A stretch of DNA of 29,954 nucleotides, taken from Nitrospira sp. UBA5698 (GTDB lineage: Bacteria > Nitrospirota > Nitrospiria > Nitrospirales > Nitrospiraceae). The position numbers and the translations under genes are program-made. The notes beneath the pieces were generated by a model. That model did no database searches. It worked only from the letters and a program-made list of their open reading frames with translations, and was not told the origin of the DNA. Position 1 is the first letter of the stretch. Each line of letters opens with the position of its first letter. The DNA is taken from positions 25,100 through 55,053 of the forward strand of contig DIHK01000045.1 in NCBI GenBank assembly GCA_002420115.1, written 5' to 3'. Positions 24,054 through 29,954 of this stretch are shown here, in pieces.

Positions 24054-24412
24054 GGTGCCTCGATGCCCCCTATCCTTATTTATTATGCAAGAATCCAACA
24101 CTGAGGAGCCTATGACTCACGAAGGCCTCTTCCACTAACAACACAGCCTAGAATACTAGAGGCTCACCACCCCAGGGCCAACATCGGGTGAACTGAATTG
24201 CCTCGAAACCACAAAATCCGATCCACATACACCCTGAAGATCATCTAAAACGGGCAAGAGTACCTCAGATTCGTCGATCATGAACGAATAAGTGAACCCC
24301 TGAGTACCTCACAAGAAACCACGGAGACTTCACAGCGGACGCGAGCTGCAATGGAAAAACCCATCACGCTCGTCATATCCACAACAGTTACTTAAGCGTA
24401 TTGGTCCAATGG
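24054..24412. other. Intergenic gap inside the respiratory gene run
   Basis: About 360 bases separate the lipoprotein cytochrome gene from CydA-like protein 1 on the same strand. No coding sequence or repeat was recognised. The size suggests an internal promoter for the main operon, but I could not fix -35/-10 boxes by eye. Confidence 0.4.
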
Positions 24413-24895
24413 TCACTTAGCACTGACATCAACCCATTGATTCTTTTCCACGTTCCAAATTTTTCCGGACAGGCCAAAGCTTCGCTCAAACAACACAAGC
24501 TTCCACCGGTCATCTTCCGAGAGCTTGCTCTTCCACCCCTTCATCTTGGTATTCGGCACACCTTCAGAGATCCGCCAAAACCACACTGTATCGGAATAAA
24601 GCTTCATTCGCTCGGGATTTCGAAAGTCCGTCGCCCCTGCCTTGACCGGCTTCCCATCTTTTCCATGACAGCTTGCACAATTCACATCTGGATTCGCTTC
24701 GCCGACGAATAGCTTACGCCCTTCTTCCAGCTTCTGCGCATCTTCCCACCAACTCGATGGCATATGCTTCTCTGCATACTCAACAGGAGCCGGAGGTGGA
24801 GGCACGATCGGCCCCTCTCCCTCTGGATTGCCGCTACAGGCAATCAGAAGTCCCAGACTCAGTACGACCGGGAGATGAAAAAGCCTAACCCCCAT
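24413..24895 (-). CDS. Lipoprotein monohaem cytochrome c
   Basis: A 160-residue protein with a lipoprotein signal (LGLLIAC, lipid Cys20), a Pro-rich spacer (residues 30-38) and one cytochrome c domain. The haem site is C73-A-S-C76-H77, followed by GKDGKPVKAGATDFRNP. A probable Met ligand lies in NTKMKGWKSKL, within a conserved-looking stretch WFWRISEGVPN. The same WFWRI/LFWRI pattern occurs in the anchored cytochrome at 14882-15598, so the two domains are related. It should be tethered to a membrane face in the periplasm. It follows the regulatory-like anchored protein by six bases and precedes the main operon by a 360-base gap. Confidence 0.92.
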   Translation of the reverse strand: MGVRLFHLPVVLSLGLLIACSGNPEGEGPIVPPPPAPVEYAEKHMPSSWWEDAQKLEEGRKLFVGEANPDVNCASCHGKDGKPVKAGATDFRNPERMKLYSDTVWFWRISEGVPNTKMKGWKSKLSEDDRWKLVLFERSFGLSGKIWNVEKNQWVDVSAK

Positions 24896-24901
24896 GAGAA
24901 A

Positions 24902-25435
24902 TTATCTCTTTTTCTTACCCTGCGATCTCCCCTGGCCTTGCACTTTCCTTCGCGCAGAGCCGAGGAACCTCGCACCTAGTGCACCACCAGCTACCAGAAG
25001 AGCCGCACCACCTCCCCACCAAACCCATGGCGGGGAACCCCCTCCAGTGCATGCGACTCCAAAATCAACTCGGACCTTCCGATCACTTTCGAGATCTTTA
25101 GGGTCGAATTCAATTTTCAGATTCTTCTGCTCTCCCCTTGCCTCAATGAGCAGGGGATCACCGAGATTGTCATTATGAAGATGGAACATGGCTTTATAGT
25201 AGCCATCTCCATTTGTCTTCACGACCTGCCCATAAGAGACTCGGGTATCCTTAACGAGCACGTCAACATTGGAGGCACCGACCCCGCCCTCCCCACAGAC
25301 ATACCCTTCGACCATGAAGCGGTGATCCGCCTCGTGCGTCGCAGAAGTCATGGAAGGAAAGCCGACACTCAGTACAAGGCAACCTACTACGACGAGCAGC
25401 CGTTCCGGCGCACTCAGGCCAAGTTTCACACTCAA
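24902..25435 (-). CDS. Exported, C-terminally anchored carboxypeptidase-regulatory-like (CnaB/Ig-type) protein
   Basis: A 177-residue protein. An N-terminal export segment (LLVVVGCLVLSVGFPSMTSA) is followed by one beta-sandwich domain: FMVEGYVCGEGGVGASNVDV, then LVKDTRVSYGQVVKTNGDGYY and KAMFHLHNDNLGDPLLIEA. The TNGDGYY-K-A turn is typical of carboxypeptidase regulatory-like domains. Near the end is a Gly/Trp-rich helix (about 138-158) and a strongly basic tail, which would place the domain outside and the tail in the cytoplasm. It is the first gene of the respiratory run. The start is TTG at 25435, with a GTG two codons later as an alternative. Role inferred: structural subunit or assembly aid; no enzymatic residues seen. 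Confidence 0.75.
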   Translation of the reverse strand: MSVKLGLSAPERLLVVVGCLVLSVGFPSMTSATHEADHRFMVEGYVCGEGGVGASNVDVLVKDTRVSYGQVVKTNGDGYYKAMFHLHNDNLGDPLLIEARGEQKNLKIEFDPKDLESDRKVRVDFGVACTGGGSPPWVWWGGGAALLVAGGALGARFLGSARRKVQGQGRSQGKKKR

Positions 25436-25616
25436 TTAAAAACTCGTCGCTCCTTTAAAAACTACGCACGACTGGAGCCCGAGCGCACTGCATCAGGGCA
25501 CGGGTTTCTAGCATAGCAACTGGTCTTTGTCAATGAAAAGACAGGGCCTCCGAGAGGGATATGAACGGTCAGGACCGTCGTTCGTTAGGATATAGAATAC
25601 ACGTATAGGAGATGAT
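25436..25616. other. Presumed promoter region of the respiratory gene run
   Basis: This 181-base stretch lies upstream of the first minus-strand gene of the cluster. An AAAGGAG motif occurs on the minus strand at about 25450-25460, some 16 bases before the TTG start. No clear operator symmetry was seen. Confidence 0.35.
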
Positions 25617-25799
25617 ATGAGCAAGGATACGAAAACCTATCGGTCTTGTCACCCTTCCGTCGCCACCCGACGGTGGGAGCTTGGACTCTTCAGGGGACAA
25701 AAGAGTGATCCCTGGCTGTTCTGCCATCCCCCTCGACTCAAACAAATTCTACTTTTGGGGTGCGCCACGGATGGGAATGGTGGGAAGAAAACGCGATGA
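25617..25799 (+). CDS. Possible small ORF of 60 residues
   Basis: An AGGAG site is placed six bases before the ATG, which is better than for most chance frames here. The product (SKDTKTYRSCHPSVATRRWE, then LGLFRGQKSDPWLFCHPPRL) is basic and has three cysteines, no signal peptide and no known family. Beyond about residue 40 it loses protein character, so the gene could also be broken. The other frames through 25800-25870 show nothing better. Confidence 0.3.
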   Translation: MSKDTKTYRSCHPSVATRRWELGLFRGQKSDPWLFCHPPRLKQILLLGCATDGNGGKKTR

Positions 25800-25870
25800 C
25801 GAAATCTCTTGTCCGGAAACGAGGAACGCTGACCCCGTCGGTCACGCGCGGCTTCGCTTTTCAAGGCTCG

Positions 25871-26263
25871 CTAGAGGTAGCCCCGCGTCCGTGCATCCGC
25901 TTCCATCCTTGCGGCTTCTGCTTGACGCTCCGATTCCTTTTTGGATACCCAGGTTTCCCATGATTTTCCGTTTGCCGTGTCCTCTCCAGTGAACGCGATC
26001 GTGGCAATCTCGACATAGGGAATCCGTCGGGTGTCTGGCTGGTCTGTTGGAAATAACTCAAGGTAGGAATCACTGACCGAACTGTGACGGTTGTAGATAT
26101 AGCCGGCGACAGATTCACCTGAGCGCAGCATGACCGTGACGTCCCCACGATAGTCGAAGGCAAGCTCCACAGCTTCTGCTGTTTCAGTCACAGAGTGCGG
26201 GGTGAATACGCGTCCCTCAAGGGAACTACTGCTCACGGCAATATGATTCTTGGTGTCGGTCAT
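25871..26263 (-). CDS. Hypothetical protein, 130 residues, small-barrel-like
   Basis: A soluble protein without signal peptide, membrane segment or cysteine. The core (AVELAFDYRGDVTVMLRSGE, then SVAGYIYNRHSS and YLELFPTDQPDTRRIPYVEI) reads as a strand-rich small barrel with a Sm/SH3-like rhythm. The C-terminus is a charged helix (KSWETWVSKKESERQAEAAR). It is 80 bases downstream of hpnH on the same strand, so it may belong to the same transcript. No enzyme residues are seen and I know no name. The ATG has no good ribosome site. Confidence 0.65.
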   Translation of the reverse strand: MTDTKNHIAVSSSSLEGRVFTPHSVTETAEAVELAFDYRGDVTVMLRSGESVAGYIYNRHSSVSDSYLELFPTDQPDTRRIPYVEIATIAFTGEDTANGKSWETWVSKKESERQAEAARMEADARTRGYL

Positions 26264-26342
26264 GGTGGATGGTCATTTGTCGATCGTTTTGAAAACCTGC
26301 GCTGCTTCACGTGACCATGGACTATTGATCGATGACCAGCAT

Positions 26343-27359
26343 CTATCGCGAAGTGGGCGACAACGTCAATTTTGCCGTCCGTACAAATCCAGAAGCCGTA
26401 CTAAAGGTATCTTCGACTGCTGACGCCTCATAACCGCAATGGACCATGCAATCAGCGCACTTTTCGTTTCGGCCGGTCCCATACTTCTCCCACTCCGTCA
26501 ACTCCATCAGCTCCTGAAAAGTTCGGGTATACCCTTCCTGGAGTAAATAGCAGGGCTTCTGCCATCCAAAGACGTTGTAGGTTGGATTCCCCCAGGGCGT
26601 GCATTGATATTCGCGGCGCCCCATCAAGAAGTCCAAAAACAGAGGAGATTGATTAAAGTGCCATCCCGGTTTTGGACGGGCCAATATCTTAGAAAACAGC
26701 TCCTGAGTTCGTGACCGCTTCAAGAAATGCTGCTGATCCGGAGCCTTTTGATAGCTATACCCTGGTGATATCGTCATTCCCTCGACACCAAGGGCCATCA
26801 TTTCATCGAAAAACGTTCTGACTCGTTCTGGGTTGGCATCGTCAAACAACGTCGTATTGGTCGTGACTCGGTGCCCACGTTTGACTGCCGCCTTGATCGC
26901 CTTCACGGCTACGTCATAGACCCCATCACGACAGACGGCCAAATCGTGCTCGTCCTTGAGTCCATCCATGTGGATGCTAAAGGTCAAATATTTAGAAGGC
27001 TTAAACTCATCAAGCTTTCGTTCCAAGAGGATGGCATTCGTACAGAGATAAATATACTTCCTCCGCTCTACCAAGCCTTGGACGATTTTCGTGATTTCAG
27101 GATGAATGAGTGGCTCCCCTCCAGGAATACTCACCATCGGAGCTCCACATTCTTCTGCGGCAGCCCAACACTGCTCAGGAGTCAACCGTTTATCAAGAAC
27201 ATGATCGGGGTACTGAATCTTCCCGCATCCCGCACAGGCAAGATTGCAGCGAAACAGTGGTTCCAGCATAAGAACTAAGGGATATCGCTTCACTCCCTTG
27301 AACTTCTGGGAGAGGACATACGTCGCCACAGTACACATCTGGGAAATCGGAACAGCCAT
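26343..27359 (-). CDS. hpnH: HpnH-type radical SAM protein (adenosylhopane synthesis)
   Basis: A 338-residue enzyme with the radical SAM cluster motif C38-N-L-A-C42-A-G-C45 and the GGEPL motif for SAM binding (IPGGEPLIHPE). The sequence around it (MAVPISQMCTVATYVLSQKF, then RYPLVLMLEPLFRCNLACAG) and the later GMTISPGYSYQKAPDQQHF block are diagnostic of HpnH. This enzyme adds a 5'-deoxyadenosyl radical to diploptene to begin side-chained hopanoids. A second Cys-rich part (CADCMVHCGYE) near the C-terminus may hold further ligands. AAAGGAG precedes the ATG. No other hopanoid gene is in this window, so it is away from a typical hpn cluster here. Confidence 0.95.
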   Translation of the reverse strand: MAVPISQMCTVATYVLSQKFKGVKRYPLVLMLEPLFRCNLACAGCGKIQYPDHVLDKRLTPEQCWAAAEECGAPMVSIPGGEPLIHPEITKIVQGLVERRKYIYLCTNAILLERKLDEFKPSKYLTFSIHMDGLKDEHDLAVCRDGVYDVAVKAIKAAVKRGHRVTTNTTLFDDANPERVRTFFDEMMALGVEGMTISPGYSYQKAPDQQHFLKRSRTQELFSKILARPKPGWHFNQSPLFLDFLMGRREYQCTPWGNPTYNVFGWQKPCYLLQEGYTRTFQELMELTEWEKYGTGRNEKCADCMVHCGYEASAVEDTFSTASGFVRTAKLTLSPTSR

Positions 27360-27787
27360 TCCGCTCTCCTTTACCTAACTGATTGTATTTTTAAACGCCC
27401 TATATATCTGAACAGCTACATCGTATAGCTGTACTTGGAGGCACAAGAATGTTCGGGATTGTAACATCTCATCTACAGGTCGTCAATTTTCTTGTCGACC
27501 ACTTCCTTCTGAACCATGAGGAAACGTACCTCCGGTTGCTCGCCGTAATTTCCACAGGAAACGACAGGACACCGAGAGGCCTTATCCCCGAGCACCAATC
27601 TCAATCAAGATGAGATATAGCACGTGGGTCAACCGAGTGCATCCAAGCAGGTAGGGTGCTCTGATCCCATCGTCAAGCACAATAGAATGAGCGCTGGTCG
27701 ATCGAAAAAGGATTCTTGAGGTGTTGATCCGCCGACGACAATTACGATACGGCGATGAAGAGCCAGCGAGTCAACCAAGGGTTCGTA
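27360..27787. other. Intergenic between hpnH and tRNA-Cys
   Basis: About 430 bases without a convincing gene. The first 100 bases are AT-rich (TATATATC near 27401-27409) and likely hold the hpnH promoter. Confidence 0.45.
27412..27432. promoter_or_regulatory. Inverted repeat upstream of hpnH
   Basis: ACAGCTA and TAGCTGT are perfect 7-base arms around a 7-base spacer, centred about 63 bases upstream of the hpnH ATG and next to an AT-rich run. The size fits a dimeric repressor or activator site. The assignment is inference only. Confidence 0.3.
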
Positions 27788-27862
27788 TGGAGGCGCCGAG
27801 CGGGTTCGAACCGCTGCATCGCAGTTTTGCAGACTGCTCCCTTACCACTTGGGTACGGCGCC
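27788..27862 (-). tRNA. tRNA-Cys (anticodon GCA)
   Basis: On the minus strand the 75-base sequence folds with acceptor GGCGCCG/CGGCGCC, anticodon stem GCAGT/ACTGC with loop CTGCAAA (anticodon GCA), T arm with GTTCGAACC, discriminator T (the expected U73 for Cys) and an encoded CCA. Confidence 0.96.
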
Positions 27863-27924
27863 CCGGGATCGGCATTATAATCGCTTCGTTTTCCAGAACT
27901 CAATACAAGAACTATACGAGCACC

Positions 27925-29283
27925 TTAGATCTCATTTGCGATACGAGAGGAGGAAGGACGCATAGGTTCCGACCAGAGCTTAGAGGAAACCACTCGATGC
28001 TTCGTGCTGAGAAGCAAACCATACAAGATAAGCATGGCAATACCGAGGTGATGATAACTCTTTAAGGCTTCCCATCTGACTCTCCCCACGACTTCATAAT
28101 TCAGTACCATCGTCAGGATCACATACACCGCCAACATCGTGTATCCTGTGCGGCTCAACGCTCCGCTCACCTTTGTTGCGGCAGCGACAACGATACAGGC
28201 CGCCGGTATCATCCAGACGAGATGCTGGTCCCACGTGATGGGCGAAAGAAACAGCGCCAAGAGGAGGACTCCCGCGCACTCTCGCCCCCATTCTGAATCT
28301 CCAGACCCTTGAAACGTTCGCCGACTCGACCAGGCGAATAGTCCGACGATACCGATGACAGCCACTCCAACAATGGCGTTCGCCAGCGGTCCCGGAAGAT
28401 CCAACACCGGCTTGTAACTCTCATCGACTTGCCTCAATCGATGAGTCGGGGGATACGTCACCAGGTACCGCAGCATGGTATGGCGGAGCGAAAGGTTGGC
28501 CTTCTGCAGCTCGTTTTCCTGTCGCCCCTCCACCTGTCGATCGAGTACCGACAACACCGCATTCCTCGTCCATTCTATGTGATGGTCCCACCAACTGGTC
28601 GGCCCCATATAGAGAATGGGCAGCAGAATCCAAAGAACGGTGGCGAGGACCGTGTACGAGGCAAGCCGCCACTGCCGCTTCCAGAGAAACATCAGCACGA
28701 AGAGCGCAGGCGTAATCTTCAGAACGATGCTGAAGCCCATCAAGGCAGCGCCCAGCCATTCCCTCCCGACCCATATCGCATAGATTCCCCCGGCGATAAT
28801 CCCTAACAGCATGAGATGTGGCCCACCGTCATCAAGATCATTCAAGATAAACTGGAGCGTCAAGGCTCCTGCGCCGACTCCTATCAGCAATCGACTCCAC
28901 GGTTGCGCTCCGGAAGAACCAGACACCATCCGGTGAAAGAATATGACCGTCATGACTAAACATCCGATAGCCACAGCATATCGCAGGGCCAGGCTTGGAT
29001 TTCTCTCCAGCATGAGCAGTGGAGCAAAATAAATCCCCGTGGTAGGCAAATACATATAGCAGTAGTCATTGGCGTAGAGATATTCACCGGTGAGAAAGCG
29101 CCGTCCGATCTCGCGATGGATATCGATGTCGCGGAAGTGATATGACCGCCCAAAGGAAATAATGTAGCCGTGTACGACCGCAGCAATGGTCAGACCGAGT
29201 TTTGCTAATCGGATAAAGAACGGAGACTTGGCGAGGTCACAAATCCAATGAATGATCGATTGCAAGTGCATTCTCCCAAGCAC
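27925..29283 (-). CDS. GT87-type (DUF2029) polyprenyl-phosphate-dependent membrane glycosyltransferase
   Basis: A 452-residue protein with about ten hydrophobic helices. The GT-C architecture is visible: a conserved acidic loop after the first helix (FRDIDIHREIG, Asp52/Asp54) and the GEYLYANDYCYMYLPTTGIYFAP segment that follows it. The middle has GFSIVLKITPALFVLMFLWKRQW, a stretch characteristic of the alpha-mannosyltransferase PimE/DUF2029 group. These enzymes use a polyprenyl-phosphate sugar to decorate a lipid or glycan on the outer face. The acceptor cannot be told here. The start is GTG at 29283 or ATG at 29271; ribosome sites are poor for both. The gene follows ispG by 98 bases on the same strand. 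Confidence 0.8.
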   Translation of the reverse strand: MLGRMHLQSIIHWICDLAKSPFFIRLAKLGLTIAAVVHGYIISFGRSYHFRDIDIHREIGRRFLTGEYLYANDYCYMYLPTTGIYFAPLLMLERNPSLALRYAVAIGCLVMTVIFFHRMVSGSSGAQPWSRLLIGVGAGALTLQFILNDLDDGGPHLMLLGIIAGGIYAIWVGREWLGAALMGFSIVLKITPALFVLMFLWKRQWRLASYTVLATVLWILLPILYMGPTSWWDHHIEWTRNAVLSVLDRQVEGRQENELQKANLSLRHTMLRYLVTYPPTHRLRQVDESYKPVLDLPGPLANAIVGVAVIGIVGLFAWSSRRTFQGSGDSEWGRECAGVLLLALFLSPITWDQHLVWMIPAACIVVAAATKVSGALSRTGYTMLAVYVILTMVLNYEVVGRVRWEALKSYHHLGIAMLILYGLLLSTKHRVVSSKLWSEPMRPSSSRIANEI

Positions 29284-29381
29284 AGTGACATGCGCCAGAA
29301 CGACACGTCAATTGTTTCTTTGATGAGCCATGTCCAGAAGGAAGCTGAAGAGATGCGAACCGCCGCAGTGCGAGAGTTGAA

Positions 29382-29954
29382 TTACCTGTGGGGCAAGACT
29401 GGAATTTGTCTACCGAGAGTTGAGGGCTGATCACCCTGAGGAATAAGAGGTTCCCATGTGCTCGCAGCACCGGAAGCAGCTGACGCAGCATTCCCTTCCG
29501 CTTCTTTCTCCTTCGCGAGCTGCTCCACTTCCACAATCAGCGTGTCCATCAGTTCTTCCATCGGGACCTTGCGAACAAGCTTCCCCTTCTTGAACAAAAT
29601 ACCTTTCCCTTCACCACCTGCAATCCCGATATCGGCCTCTTTTCCTTCTCCGATCCCATTCACGACACAGCCAAGTACGGATACGTTCAACGGCGTCTTA
29701 ATATGGCCGAGCTTCTTCTCAAGCTCGTTCGCCATACGGACGACGTCAATTTCAACTCTTCCGCAAGTCGGACAGGCAATGACATTAATTCCGCGATGGC
29801 GCAGCTCAAGCGACTTCAGGATCTCGTAGCCGACCTTCACTTCTTCGACCGGATCTGCGGCAAGCGACACCCGCAACGTATCGCCGATGCCTTGCGAGAG
29901 AAGATATCCAAGGCCCATGGCTGATTTCACAGCGCCGGTCATTGCCGTGCCGGC
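29382..29954 (-). CDS. ispG: IspG, 4-hydroxy-3-methylbut-2-enyl diphosphate synthase (5' partial)
   Basis: The frame is open to the window edge at 29954, so the N-terminal part lies outside. The visible 190 residues are the C-terminal half of IspG (GcpE). KSAMGLGYLLSQGIGDTLRV is followed by the iron-sulfur ligands in ACPTCGR and SVLGCVVNGIGEGKEAD, with the conserved Glu of the GIGE motif. The enzyme reduces methylerythritol cyclodiphosphate to HMBPP in the non-mevalonate isoprenoid pathway, and needs a reduced ferredoxin or flavodoxin. The last 40 residues (Ala/Ser/Pro rich) extend beyond the usual end. Isoprenoid supply links it functionally to hpnH and the prenyltransferase in this window. 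Confidence 0.95.
   Translation of the reverse strand, partial: AGTAMTGAVKSAMGLGYLLSQGIGDTLRVSLAADPVEEVKVGYEILKSLELRHRGINVIACPTCGRVEIDVVRMANELEKKLGHIKTPLNVSVLGCVVNGIGEGKEADIGIAGGEGKGILFKKGKLVRKVPMEELMDTLIVEVEQLAKEKEAEGNAASAASGAASTWEPLIPQGDQPSTLGRQIPVLPHR

Noticed and set aside
23232..24104. 290-codon plus-strand frame opposite CydA-like protein 1
   Set aside because: It is the antisense shadow of a well-supported membrane protein; the product has no domain, and its length follows from codon bias on the other strand.
1..29954. CRISPR arrays, phage modules, insertion sequence transposases, rRNA
   Set aside because: I looked for regularly spaced direct repeats, DDE/HUH transposase or integrase motifs and rRNA-like sequence and found none.

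Overview
The window most resembles a nitrite-oxidising Nitrospira-type bacterium (phylum Nitrospirota). This rests on gene content read by eye, not on a database search. It has cytochrome bd-like oxidase subunits beside a b6/Rieske module and many c-type cytochromes. It also has an ethylbenzene-dehydrogenase-type haem subunit like the proposed gamma subunit of nitrite oxidoreductase, an HpnH-type hopanoid radical SAM enzyme and an IspG fragment.

Layout. Positions 1-9.7 kb are a loose accessory region, mostly plus strand. It holds an OmpA-domain 3' end, a coiled-coil protein, a Nudix hydrolase, an Alvin-type 2[4Fe-4S] ferredoxin, a decayed second Nudix copy, a nuclease-fold protein, an orphan LuxR-type regulator with a degenerate receiver, several small proteins (two without a normal start codon), an RRM RNA-binding protein with a clear terminator, an inverted-repeat element and a small membrane protein. 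A truncated gene ends at a tRNA-Thr(CGT) gene. Positions 9.8-12.9 kb hold a large lipoprotein with an inactive-looking caspase fold and a divergent UbiA-family prenyltransferase.

Positions 12.97-25.4 kb are the core of the window: twelve genes, all on the minus strand. In transcription order they are: a regulatory-like (Ig/CnaB-type) anchored protein; a lipoprotein cytochrome c; CydA-like protein 1; an anchored cytochrome c; a PRC-barrel/Rieske fusion; a full-length b6-type cytochrome b; a multi-spanning protein with an HPHECC motif; CydA-like protein 2; two anchored monohaem cytochromes c; an NxrC-like haem protein; and a dihaem lipoprotein cytochrome c. Start/stop overlaps (21492, 13996-13999) and short gaps point to coupled expression. 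I infer one membrane respiratory assembly combining quinol:cytochrome c chemistry (Rieske plus cytochrome b) with two bd-like cores that lack both a CydB partner and a recognisable quinol Q-loop. An inverted-repeat element sits inside this operon at 15.6-15.7 kb.

Positions 25.6-29.95 kb hold a weak small ORF, a small hypothetical protein behind hpnH, tRNA-Cys(GCA), a GT87-type polyprenyl-phosphate mannosyltransferase-like membrane protein, and the 3' part of ispG running off the window.
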